In this document: one piece after another, positions 1 through 10,500 of the stretch | Layout: every line of letters starts with the position of its first letter | Numbering within the stretch: position 1 is the stretch's first letter | DNA from: Amanita rubescens | Taxonomy: Eukaryota; Basidiomycota; Agaricomycetes; Agaricales; Amanitaceae | Direction: 5' to 3' | DNA: 64,000 bases | Assembly: GCA_015039365.1 (NCBI GenBank) | Contig: WION01000118.1 | Span: forward strand, 82,399 to 146,398 | Notes under the pieces: model-generated | Told to the model about the DNA's origin: nothing | Databases searched by the model: none | The model's input: the letters and a program-made list of their open reading frames with translations, nothing else | Position numbers and translations under genes: made by a program

Positions 1-419
1 AAGGGGCAACCAGTCACTCACGAATACACATCTGCGTCGCGAACGACGATTCTGATTCTTTTTTCCCCATTGTCCACCCCCCTATTCCTCATTAGTACGG
101 TTCGGCAATCATTATGCTTATCATATCCACCTCCATGGAAGAAAATGAACAAAGGCCAGCCTTTCGCTGGCGCCTCTCCCGGAGGCGTAAAAGTTCGGAA
201 ATTGGTATGAGTAAGATCGTAGTCTTGAATCTTCCCCACTTCAAGCGGTGGAGTGCTCCCAGGTACAGTTACTCCATTGCGAAACTCCGGATTCCACGGT
301 ACCGTGTGGTATATGGGTAAATACTGCAGATGTTTATTGTGGAACTCGACGTATTCTGGGTCGAGTTTTGAGATGACTGAAGGGTGGAGTGGTTGAATAG
401 GCATTTTTTCTTCAGGCAT
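1..419 (-). CDS. Alpha/beta-hydrolase fold-3 esterase/lipase, 5' part, cut by the window edge
   Basis: The first exon reads from an ATG at 419 (MPEEKMPIQPLHPS) leftward. It contains LDPEYVEFHNKHLQY, VPWNPEFRNG and the oxyanion-hole motif WPLFIFFHGGG, an arrangement typical of fungal alpha/beta-hydrolase fold-3 proteins (hormone-sensitive-lipase-like esterases). The HGGG motif supplies backbone amides that stabilise the tetrahedral intermediate. The frame breaks just after HGGG, at about 130, probably at an intron donor. The nucleophile (GxSxG), Asp and His lie beyond the window. The open frame extends upstream of 419 to about 581, but that part is not family-like, so I start at 419. Substrate unknown. 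The neighbouring MFS fragment is convergent with nothing and shares only the intergenic space. Confidence 0.7.
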
Positions 420-1114
420 GAGTGGAAGATCGGGGTTATCTCGCTGCAGGGCACCCAGGACGACTGACCGGCCCGCCGGTGGCCGTCGCCACGCGTTGTA
501 ATTACCGTTGCCGCGGTCGGCGCGGCCTGAAGCATGGGTGTCATTATCCGGTGACGCGTTTATTTTGGCATAAGATGTCAATCATTCAAACGTCTTCATG
601 TACGCAGGCCACTGATATCATAGATAGTGTGCACTGTGCAGGCACCGTTGACGATTGCGCGGTGCGGCGCGTCGCGTCACGCATCACGTGAATTAGCGCC
701 AAGAAAAATAACGCTTGCGATCCCACCGGTGACCCGACCCGATCCCGCAGCACAGCCTTTGCAATCTGACCATCTCAGCATCTTCTGGCACTAATTTTGG
801 CACGGCCACCTGGAAAGCATGAATGAAGTACCACCTGACAGACGCTATGCGAAGATTATTTTTGACACTGAATTGAATTTCGCTTATTTCGGAGCATCAT
901 CATCATGAAGACTTGCACGAGGAAAATTCCCGACCCCCACACAATTCCGTTCACCTCGCGTGGATATTCGCATGGCGGTCAGACACTCACCCCAACTCGA
1001 TATAATAATAGCATGTTATCTTAACTCGCTTTATAACCGGCTGACCAATACAAGCGAACAGTGTTTATTATAACTTGATGGCCTTTACTCTCTCTGTAAC
1101 TCCCAACGCTCTCC
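420..1114. other. Divergent intergenic region between hydrolase and MFS fragment
   Basis: This is about 700 bp between two divergent starts. No coding segment was recognised. It would hold the promoters of both genes. A short CAT-repeat run (catcatcatcatg) lies near 895. Confidence 0.5.
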
Positions 1115-1890
1115 ATGTCCAAAGAAAAGGAAGAGGACACAATAGTGGAAACCATCTCTGCTCCAGTCGATTTTGGAGGGGATTTGACGTTGCCACCACC
1201 TCCCGATCTAACACCTGAACAAGAACGAAAGTTATGGAGGAAAATTGACAGACGCTTAATTCCAATCTTATCACTGATGTATTTGATGTCGTTCTTGGAT
1301 AGAGGTATGGTCTGGTCTGAGGCTTTCAGCGACATCAAGTTCTGACGTATCGGACTTGCATATAGGGAATATCGGTGTGTTTTCTGGATCGTCGATCGTT
1401 CCTTCAACTGAGCAACGATAGGGAACGCTAAACTGGAAGGTCTAACCACACAACTTCATTTAACGGGCAACCGGTACAATATCGCTCTGGTGCGTACCTT
1501 GATCAGAAACAATTAATACTTATGAACACATTTTTTTTTTGACTTTAGACAATGTATTTCATCGCAAGTATCTGACAAAAAGAAATGGTTTCCATTGGCC
1601 GCTGACGTTCAGATAGCCATATTGCATCTTCGAATGCCCGGCAAAGTAGGGAAAACGTTTGTATCGAATTGCACCACCAAACTCACGCGTGTCGTATAGC
1701 CTTGTACTAAAGAAATTCCGACCATCGAGGTAAACCGGTTTATATCACCCGCTGATCATGGTCTGACTTCATTTTTAGATGGCTCCCAGGAATAACAGTA
1801 TGTTGTACTGTCCTTATCATTCTTCACTCAGCGTGATAGCATTCTCAAGATGGTCTGGGGACTTATCGTGTTAGTGAACTTTCCTGAACG
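1115..1890 (+). pseudogene. N-terminal fragment of an allantoate-permease-type (Dal5-like) MFS transporter
   Basis: Exon 1 (1115-1304) encodes an acidic N-terminus, LTPEQERKLWRKIDRRLIP and LMYLMSFLDR, the signature entry into TM1 of the anion:cation symporter/Dal5 family. A 9-bp micro-exon (1366-1374, GGAATATCG) and an exon from 1422 restore DRGNIGNAKLEG, then LTTQLHLTGNRYNIAL. Further short exons give TMYFI (GC-type donor), PYCIFECPA (about 1619-1645), LVLKKFRPSR and WLPGIT (about 1779-1800). Recognisable sequence stops after TM2, so about ten membrane segments are missing. A C-terminal piece of the same family and strand lies at 16908-17132. The splice sites are still well formed, which argues for a recent break. 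Confidence 0.75.
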
Positions 1891-3394
1891 ACGTTTACAT
1901 TGATCTAAAGTTTTGCGTAGAACACTTATGGGGCTAGTAAAAACGTAAGGATGGACTTCTTCTTCCACCTTAAGACGGTGCTATCACCGAATCTAACCTC
2001 TACGCCACATCCCGGAGCAAGGATGGGGGGATGAGGGGTGAGAGATGGGGACCGCAGAGTAAAGCGGTACGGGAGATAGGCGACGAGAGGCGAGTGAGGG
2101 GACGATGAACAGCGCGTCAAGCGCAACGCACATCCGACCGGCCAAGCAAACTTACGCCATGAACGTCAAATTGAACTCCTTATGCACCAGACGTGGGGCA
2201 TAGTTCTTAGCGGATGAAGAAGACAAAAGCATAAGGTAGCCTAAGTGAAGTACATTACGATCGACTATGCCCTACCATGCGCTGTAAGCGCCACGGGGCC
2301 TAAACAAGGTTTTAAAAAAAAAAAAAAAAAAAAAAAGACAATAGCTGGCAGAGCAGCCACCAGCCATGTCGTGCTGTCAACAGGCAGAATGAAGCGACAA
2401 ACATTCTATTCCCCATTGGTGGACCTGCGAAAGGGTACACAAAGTGGTTTTTTCCTGATGAACGAGGTGCCCAACAAAGGGTTGGACTTGGTTGTCCCCG
2501 ATAGTATCCTGTGTGTTCTGGTCCGCGGGGGTGAGGGATGCTGGCACGACGAGGAGAGATGCACCTGGCGAACACGGGCAGCGGCGGGCGTCACTTGGTT
2601 GCACCGCAACCGCCCCACATCCCTGCTCGCTCGCCCAGAAATCCATTCCGGCACCCGTCCAACCCACGGCTCTCCATCCACAGATATCCTCATGATCCCA
2701 CTCCACGCTGCCTTGACCTCCGTCTGCACGCACCCTTCAAAGTAGCCTTTATCAAAGTACCGGCCCGTGTCCAGATCCCACGAACCATCGTCTGTGTTCC
2801 CACTTCCATCCGGCTCTTATTCTCAGCGCACCTCCCCCGAGCATCAGCCTGACGCCTTGCTCGTTCGAATTAGTGCGGTTTGAGGCAGTGGGAGTGGGGA
2901 TGTAGACGCTGAAGGTGCTGGTGACGTTGATGCAGATGCGGATGGACAGGGAAGGGATAGCTAACGATGGAGTTGCAAGCGAAACAGTGGATGTTGATGG
3001 GTGTGACTGGAGGCGGTAAGGGAGATGGTGCGCAGAATTAGAGGAGGGAGAACCGATTGGGCGCGAGACTCGTTGTATCGCGTGGGACAGGTAGGATGAT
3101 CCGGTGCGAGTCCAATGCTTGTGGAGACCAAATAAGTTCTTTGTCGGGCTATGGCCAATTGTGAGAGGGTGAGCTCGAGATTAGGGTTGTATATCTCTCG
3201 CTTGTGGTATTGTGTTGTTTTATTCCTTTCCAAAGTTTTATGTTTTATTATAATACATTGGTTTGGGGGGTGAGCCGGGCCGTGTGCGCTCACGTGGCAT
3301 TTCCGTTTGGGGAAGGTCCAGATCGGGAAGTCGCGCCAAACTGGAAGGTTCGAAAGTGGTAGCGGCGCGATGGGGAAATGCCCGAACTTGCAGA
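1891..3394. other. Non-genic stretch between MFS fragment and left palindrome arm
   Basis: I see no convincing gene here. Several reading frames of 80-160 codons at 2245-3440 overlap each other on both strands and match nothing I recognise. The region holds a poly(A) tract (2314-2336). A purine-rich block near 2075-2160 (aggcgag, ggacgat) is loosely repeated near 49555-49595. Confidence 0.4.
2314..2336 (+). repeat. Poly(A) tract of 23 nt
   Basis: An uninterrupted run of 23 A follows acaaggttt. It could be a retroposon tail or simply a homopolymer. No retroposon body or target-site duplication was recognised around it. Confidence 0.9.
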
Positions 3395-3469
3395 CGAGCG
3401 CAGCGCTGAGCAGATGGCAATGCCCAAAGGATAGAGCACGCATAATGGTATTGACATAACTACGATATA

Positions 3470-6277
3470 TTATATACCAATCATTGCCCTGGCTCTGAAC
3501 ACTACGCCCTCTGTAGGTATACCTACGTTCTCCTTCGCCTTTTCCTTCGCCTTTTCCTTCGCCGCTTCCACGACCTTCAACTTCTTCTTCATTTCTTCCA
3601 AGCTCTTTTCGATCGCCTTGATGGACCCAAGATCTGCATTATTGCTTCGCATAGCCTCTAGGTTCAGCTCCAGCAGCCTGACGGATTTCTTAACTTGGCC
3701 GGCGAAGCTGCCAGATAGCGACAGCTTGGCGTATGATTCCGTCAACTGTCCGAGCGAGAATAGTACCTCTTTCAACTCCAAGTCAAGGTCTCGGACGACT
3801 TGGTCAAGATCGACAATCATGGTTTCGTGATTGTTCTTTTCCCTCTTGGCTTTGTTGTATTTCGCCTCAGCCTCGTGGTCAATCTTTTCCTGACTGTTGT
3901 CCTGCCGTTTCCACAACGAATTAAAGTGGCGATGGCTATTGTATGAATGGTTGCATTGTTTACATGAGTTGCCGCCGGCCATTGCGCTGCATTGCGAGAA
4001 TGTTTCGGGGTCCAGGGAGAAATCGAGGCCACACGGAACATGACAATTGGAATAACAATTGGGGTGTGCGCACAAGGTGTTATGCTTCGAAGTAGTTTCT
4101 TGTACCCAGATTTTGGACGTAATAACGCTCTTGTAGTCCTTGTACTGCTTCATTGTCTGAAAAATAATCAGAAACTCGATATTGTAAACGGTCGACGGAC
4201 GTACCAATTCATGGCCATCAACTGACTGTTTGAGTTCTGCGACTCTCTTTTTCTTGTCCGATATCTGCGTCGCGCGTGACATAGCATTCTGGATATCGTG
4301 ATCTATCTGCTGTGACTGTTTGTAAAGATTCAAGATGTCGTTCGTTGGTTGCGGCTTGAGATGGTCAAGCCAGTCGAATATACTGCTGATTTCCGCTAAT
4401 GCTCTTCGATGCCCGTCGTTAACGGCTTTCAGTAGATTCTTCTGGACTTTCTTCGAGGTGTCCGGCTGCGTTTTTTGTATCTCTAGATATTTGTTCCGCA
4501 TTGCAAGAGGATTGTCGAGCAACCACCGGTTGTCACGGCTTCGCAAAACGTCCGGGAGCGAATTCTGGTCAAAATTCCAAGAAAGGGGGCTCGAAACGTT
4601 CGTGAAAAGGATACCGATGTTGTCAGCAAGTGTGCGTGGAAAGATTGAAGATAAGGTCGATAGAGCGTAGTCCGTAGCAACGCCGAGGCGAGGAACTGTG
4701 CCATTAGCAAGGATGATAACTGCATTAACAACAGTTATCTTCTCTTTGATAGTCTTCGCAATACTGGCTTTGTGTAACTCATCCTGCGCAAGGCCACGTG
4801 TATCCGCAAGCCCCGGCGTATCGAGGATGGTGACTCTAACGCCGTTAAGGCTTGTAAATTCATAGACTTTGGCTTCATTCGTTTGACTGTGTTTTGATCC
4901 GCCGCCATCCTCAATGTTTTCATCGTTGAAATTGACGAATTGTTCTGGGTTACGACCGAGCACAATATTGGCGAGCAAAGACAACAAGCTCGTCTTGCCT
5001 GTCCCAGTCTCACCTGAGATAAAGAGTGTTCACGACGGTTACTTAAAAGGATTAGGTGCGCGTACCAACGAGCAAGATTGTGAACTGCTTCGACTTGTTC
5101 TTATCCGTCTTGATAATACCGCGACCAAGTTCCGCCGGAGTGCTGGGTTCGTTAATCACCATTTTACGACAGAGAATTCTACATACTTCAATTTTGGCCC
5201 TTCAGCATCCTCGTCCAAGTTCCCATCCGGATGACGGGGAGGCTGTTCGTTACGCTCGTCTCGGGGAAGAGGGGTATTACCGCGACCAAGATCCGACGGT
5301 GTGCTGGACTCGTTAATCATGATTTTACCCCCAAAGAATTGTGCATACCTCCATCCCTGCCATTGAGGCTGCTCATTGCGCCTATAGGGGTGATGACGGG
5401 CAATATCAAGATCCGGCGGTGTGCTGGACTCGTTAATCATCGTTTTAGGACAAAAAGAAATCTACATACTTCGGTCCCTGCCATTGAGGCTGCTCATTGT
5501 GCCTGTATGGGTGAGGACGGAAAATGTCACGACTAGGATCCGGCGGTGTGCTGGACTCGTTAATCATTGCTTTACCACAAAAAAAAGGCACATACTTCCG
5601 TCCCTGCCATTGAGGCTGTTCGTTTCGCTCGTCTGGGGGAAGAGGGGTATTACCGCGACCAAGCTCCGACGGTGTGCTGGATTCGTTATTAATAATTTTA
5701 CCCCCCAAAAATTGTACATACCTTCGTCCCTGCCATTGAGGCTGCTCGTTGCGCCCGTCCAGGGGAAGACGGGTATTACCGCGACCAAGATCCGGTGGTG
5801 TGCTAGACTCGTTAATCATCGTTTTACCCCCAAAAGAATTCTACATACTGCATTTCCTGCCATTGAGATTGTTTGTTGCCCTCGAATGGAGGAAAACGGG
5901 TATCACCACGACCAAGACCCGATGGTGTGCTGGACTCGTTAATCATCGGTTTACCCAAAAGAAAAATCTAAATACTTCAATCCCTGCCATTGAGGCTGTT
6001 TGCTGTGCTCCTCCGGGTGAAAACGGAGAACACCGCGACCAAGCTCCACGGGCGTGCTTGAACCATCTTGGTGAAGACGGATAATACCACGACCAACGTC
6101 CACTGGTGCGCTGGACTCGTTAATCATCGTTTTACAACCAAAATAATCTACATACGTCAATCCCTGCCATTGCAGTGCTTCGTTGCGCTCATCTGAATGA
6201 TGGGTCCTGAAAGGTGGGGTAAATATGATTCTTCGCAAACGCGGGAGCAAGACCTACCAATAGGTTTTGTCTCCCAT
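3470..6277 (-). CDS. AIG1-like P-loop GTPase with repeat-encoded N-terminus, left copy (G1)
   Basis: Transcribed leftward from an ATG at 6277 (MGDKTYW, spliced through an intron to a THHSDERNE-type exon). It passes through about eight tandem mini-exons (about 6230-5130) into the G domain. Walker A (GETGTGKTS) is split by an intron at about 5030-5080. G3 is DTPGLADTRG and a G4-like TNVSS follows ILF. After about residue 200 come helical segments, a Cys/His-rich patch (HPNCYSNCHVPCG, then SCKQCNHSYNSHRH), and two coiled-coil stretches ending in EMKKKLKVVEAAKEKAKEKAKEN. The 505 C-terminal codons are open from 4987 to 3470. Near-identity to G2 includes a 48-bp stop-free intron at about 4156-4203. 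The substrate is GTP by family; cellular role unknown. It differs from G2 in array length and in an extra AKEK near the end. Confidence 0.75.
5130..6230 (-). repeat. Exon-intron tandem array, left copy (about 8 units)
   Basis: Units of about 120-130 bp carry a conserved exon (encoding a TPPDLGRG ... NEQPQWQGR peptide) followed by an intron that starts GTATGT and ends with (C/T)TAACGAGTCCAG or similar. Unit cores are visible as the complement of tgccattgaggctg near 5365, 5482, 5608, 5735, 5860 and 5984, with a degenerate one near 6170. The copy nearest the G domain (about 5220) has lost the QPQWQ core. Confidence 0.75.
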
Positions 6278-6322
6278 GTTAATTCTCGGGCACTGAGTCG
6301 TGGCAACTGCAGTCATGGGCCT

Positions 6323-6331
6323 CCTTATATG
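6323..6331 (-). promoter_or_regulatory. TATA-box candidate of G1
   Basis: The complement reads CATATAAGG about 45 bp upstream of the G1 start codon. The same sequence stands at the same distance before G2 (13093-13101), and this flank is conserved between the arms. Confidence 0.55.
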
Positions 6332-6714
6332 CATTTCGGAAAGATCCACGAAAGTGGGCGAATGAAGATACCGTGCACCAAGAATGGAAGTTTGGGGTCA
6401 TGCGCCACGGCAATCGTCACACCTTGCCATCCAAGGCGCCTATCTTGTGACTGATATGACTATATAAATCACCTCGCCTATCCATCCCGAAGGTGCGATA
6501 TCTTTGCGATCATGACCATGGTTCGATCACTTTCAAATTCCTTATGTAGCCGTTAATAACGGTAAATCCCATGATGAGAAAGACCGAAAAAATACTGATG
6601 AAACATGTTTCAAGTTATATATGGCCCAGTGAATTCTTAACGTAGCGCAGAGGGCTGATTTCAATGCCAGGGGAAAGTGGTATTACTGTAAACGATGACT
6701 GGGAATCTCGAATT

Positions 6715-6910
6715 CATTTACTGTTTGAGGATATACGTTTATCGTTAGCCTTTTTCCGGCATGTGATGCAGTGACATAGACTTACATTTGTACGTCTAAC
6801 CGTCGCTTGGCCTCCCGTCCATGTAGTTGGCAAATTATGGGTGAACCATTTGCAGAAATCCAGCCCAGGTGCACGTCAGGATGGTAGAGTGATTGGAATT
6901 CCTACCCGAC
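6715..6910. repeat. Nested inverted repeat, left arm
   Basis: The reverse complement of this block matches 10275-10500. Shared landmarks are tgtttgaggatatacgttta, cgtctaaccgtcgcttggcc and gaaatccagcccaggtgcac. The arms lie inside the spacer of the larger palindrome. Confidence 0.8.
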
Positions 6911-9639
6911 GAAGATTGATCGGTGATCGACCGGTTGACTCCATATTTGGTACGGAAGCACTGTGAGGGCCGAAACCGCCTATTAAAGGCCATATTCGGC
7001 CTCCAGCCTCACTATTACCTTGCTAGGTTTATTCGTGGACTGGAACATATCCCCAACAGAACCAAACATATCAGCAATAGCTGGTCTTTGCCGTTCCTGC
7101 GGCTCCCCCCCCTCCCTCCCCGGCACGCTCTTCTCCTACCTCTTAGCCCCTCCTCCAGATGGAGTCGTGACCCCTCTGATAGAGTGCAGTCGACCGCAAG
7201 AGGTACTTATCGGGAGAGGTTGAACGGTGCGGTGAAGATAGACCTACTAATTGTGACTCCGAGTGCTAGAGACCGAGCGAGGCTGGATGGGATAGAGATG
7301 GGTAGATTAGGGGCCAGTGCAAAATTAATGTGTTCTTTGGGCCCGCCCCTGTCGATCCAGTTCCAACCAAGGTTTTTTCTAAGCAGACGGTGTTTCCAAC
7401 ACTGACACCCGTCTTGTCAAACGAAGCGTAACATCCCCTCATTTGCGTGCTAGTGAGGCGTAATTGAGAAGCAGAGGGAGGCAAATATGGTAGTTCTAAG
7501 CTAGCCGAGGTAGGAGGCGTTGCGTAGAATGTAGTCTATGCGTGAGACAGCGAAGTGGCTGTGTCAGGGTCTCCTTTCTCTTTCCCTGCCACGGTGCCAC
7601 CTCGCCATTAGAGCTGCTCGGTTGCGGTACAGCAGCATCCGGATCTTTTCGCGCCTGAGAACCATCATGGCATGCTCCATGAAACTCCTGCAGGAGACTG
7701 CCACCCTGGTCCTAATGCAAGATGCATAAGGAAAGAAAGGCTAGCAAGGCTCGGAGAAAGGAAGTGTGGGATGGTCCCGGACTCCATGTCAGGGAACTCA
7801 AGCCGTCCACACCCTACAACTCATCCGCACGTCTATCCTCGTGGGAGCCCATCTTATGGTCGCGACGTGCTTCCGCCGAGTTGCCCTTGACGCCGCAATC
7901 GTGTGGCGTCCAGCACTGCAATAGGGTGATCACCGAACGTCGGATCGCACCCCGTGCTCAATCAGGCCGGCGTGTCTATCTATACTAGGCGACATCTGCT
8001 CTTGGCCGCGCCCTCGACGCCGTAATCGCACGGTTGCCCTCCGTAAGCCAAATGGATGATCACCGAACATTGGATCGCATCCCGGGCTCAATTGAGGTAG
8101 TCACATGAGTGAGTCAGCATGGCTTGCAACGCCCCGTATCACAATGCGCCAATGGGTCCAGCTGCATCACCCATGACCGGGGCGCTTAACTCCCTGCATC
8201 GCGACACGGCTCCTCCTCCTCAACTTCGGTCACTAGCGGGCAGGTTATCCTGCCCTAGTATGCCTTATGCGACATCGTTGACCGCCAAGTCGGACTCAAA
8301 GAGGTCCCTCTCGGGTGCCCTTGAGTTGTTTTCTCGGGGAGGAGTGTACCTCCTTCCTAGGATGGGGGATCGACAAGCTCTCTGGACGCGTCGCTAACTC
8401 CTTCCTTCATTGGGGAACAGCTCGCCTTGCCGACCCCCAGCGTTTCGGGCCGGGAGTCCCTCCCGGGGGCTTCGCCCATCCGTTTTGACTCAAGGGTTCA
8501 CTCAACTTAAGTTCAGACAGACATCTGTACTGTCTCCTCTCATGAATACCCTCTTCCTCAAAAGCCATCTGAGTGTGAAACGCATAGATACGACAGCAGC
8601 TGAAGGAGCTGGAGACCCTCGTAGCATTGCAGAAGCACCGCCACATCAACCTGTAATGATTACGTAAATGACTCACCATCAACTTGTCATTCTTTTCATC
8701 ACAAGAGATCGTGGCTATTCCAGATCCCCAGCTCGTGCTCACTGGCCCAGAACATTAAAAATGTCAGCCTTTGACGGTGCCATGCAGCGCACGATGCGTA
8801 TGCACGATGGTCCTATCGGAGCGATCATCACCCTAGATCTGTAATCAACCCAAGGAGTAGGAAGTAAGGGATTCTTGTCACATGTGGGCCGTTTAAGTCC
8901 GCAAGGAGAATTCGAAGTGTGAGGGTATGAGGAACCCTGCAGAAGGCGCGTGGCCGTTCCAAGCACGCGTAGGCCCGCCTTATTCGGAGTATTGCGATCG
9001 AGTCGGCAAGGGGACCTGTACATACATCACGACACAGGATATATCCGAAGTGATTGGCTTCTTTCATACCCACGCGCTACGAGAAGTCATAACCGAGTCA
9101 TCACAGATGGAGCACATCTCCCTTTGACGAATACCGTGTTAATAGTGCCACGCATGCTGCCTCAGAATCACAATGAGATAGAAATGGTAATTTCCCCTGA
9201 ACCCGTTGATCTTTTCACGAACAATGGTGAAAACGAAAGCTTTCCAGACAATATCGTGTATCACTGCTTTTCCTCGCGAACGAATACTCGTTACGCATAC
9301 AACCCCTTCGCCTAGACAAAGCCGTGTTCCGGAGGGAGAGAGTTCAGCTGCGATTGGGCGCGTATGTGCACGTCTACCTCGCTATAAATATCAGTACCCG
9401 AGTTCTGATTCTATTGGATGCATGCGTAACTTTGTGTTGGTGGTACCCCAGCTATTGCCTTACAAGAAACTGAAAACATTGGGACGCCACGATCTGATAT
9501 CGTAATTCTTCCAGAATGCTCTCTTCACAGGAACCGGTCCCTGAGTCACCAACAACGTCCCATAGGCGCCGCACGTCAACTTCCAGCACAACAGATGGAA
9601 AACGCGTCACCGGACTTATTAAAAGGTTTCTCTCATCGA
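6911..9639. other. Palindrome spacer, no gene recognised
   Basis: Reading frames up to 160 codons occur (for example 6923-7405) but overlap each other and show no family signature. The region contains a direct tandem duplication (about 7861-8100) and, at its right end, a decayed third copy of the G1/G2 promoter region (about 9640-9845). Base composition is mixed, with C-rich stretches near 7100-7160 and 8200-8470. Confidence 0.4.
7861..8100. repeat. Imperfect direct tandem duplication of about 120 bp
   Basis: Two adjacent units share gcgac near the start, ccctygacgccg(c/t)aatcg in the middle and gatgatcaccgaac ... ggatcgca(c/t)cccg(t/g)gctcaat at the end (units about 7861-7975 and 7989-8100). 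Divergence is substantial, so the duplication is old. No coding potential was recognised. Confidence 0.65.
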
Positions 9640-9845
9640 GCGTCTTCAGTGACTTGACACATGTTAAATCAGCATTTCGTCGGCGTTTGCATGGGACTTA
9701 GAACGGACGATCCACATTGCGCCGGCCACATAGGGGGATTCGAAGGTGATCGAACCTTAGTCACTGCTGTGCGCTGCGAGTTGACGGTCATGATCGCAAT
9801 GATACAGTACTTTCGCTATAGATAAGCGAGGTGATAGAAATAGCC
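9640..9845 (+). repeat. Decayed third copy of the GTPase 5' flank
   Basis: Matches 12785-12960 in the same orientation: gcgtcttcagtgacttg-acacatgtt, then ggattcgaaggtgatcgaac, cttagtcactgctgtgcgct and ggtcatgatcgcaa. Similarity ends before the TATA box and start codon, so it is a promoter relic without a gene. Confidence 0.75.
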
Positions 9846-10274
9846 ATATTGGTGTAAACCCTTTGTGGACTCAAAGGGGAATCACTCGAGACGGAACAGG
9901 ACCAGAGCGTGTTAAGAGAGAACGAGTACCTAGGTACGATGATAAGGAGAAGGAAAAGAAAGAATATCGAAGTGTATGAACTATCCGAATATATGTATGT
10001 TGATTGATTGTAGTTGTTTGTTAGTAATCGTATGATTACAATTGGACATAGGATGGGCTATGCTGGCCGCGGTTCGAGGTTCGGCACAATTGGCAACTTA
10101 CCCGGACCTGCGGTCCGAACCTGAACTTCAAATTGAGTAGGGAGTGATCATGCGCAACGAGTGTGCTTTCATTGCCACGTTGCATACATGGGAGTGTGCA
10201 ACCATATTGCCCACCATTTTATTTTAATGTTTGCATCTGAGTTACAGCGCCTCAATCGCTCGATCACCGATCAA
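9846..10274. other. Spacer without recognised gene
   Basis: I see nothing coding. An AT-rich run with short tgtatgttgattgattgtagttg-like repeats lies near 9990-10030. Confidence 0.4.
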
Positions 10275-10500
10275 TCTTTGGAATTGCAATCACTCTACCC
10301 TCAGGGTCTGCACAGCACAATGCACCAACCATCCTGACGTGCACCTGGGCTGGATTTCTGCAATGGTTCACCCATAACTCGCCAACTAATGGATGGGAGG
10401 CCAAGCGACGGTTAGACGTACAAATGTAAGCCTATGTCTCTGCATCACAGGCCAGAAAAAGGCTAACGATAAACGTATATCCTCAAACAGGAGATTCCGA
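10275..10500. repeat. Nested inverted repeat, right arm
   Basis: The complementary partner of 6715-6910. Landmarks in this orientation are gtgcacctgggctggatttc, ggccaagcgacggttagacg and ggctaacgataaacgtatatcc. Confidence 0.8.

Larger units (their letters stand above)
3395..6620 (-). repeat. Left arm of a large imperfect inverted repeat (palindrome)
   Basis: The reverse complement of this block matches 12785-16575: the whole GTPase gene, its exon array, its promoter and about 90 bp past its stop. The coding part is nearly identical between arms, while the exon array differs in unit number. The arms are separated by about 6.2 kb. Beyond 3395 on this side and 16575 on the other, similarity stops. 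Confidence 0.85.

Noticed and set aside
2314..2336. Poly(A) tract as the tail of a retroposed gene.
   Set aside because: No recognisable retroposon body or flanking target-site duplication. A plain homopolymer is equally likely.
2245..2852. Overlapping frames of 90-166 codons on both strands as a gene.
   Set aside because: They overlap each other in several frames, include the poly(A) tract as poly-Lys, and match no family.
9720..9790. A tRNA-like segment (ggtgatcgaacctt).
   Set aside because: No cloverleaf or acceptor pairing could be drawn, and the segment is part of the duplicated GTPase flank.
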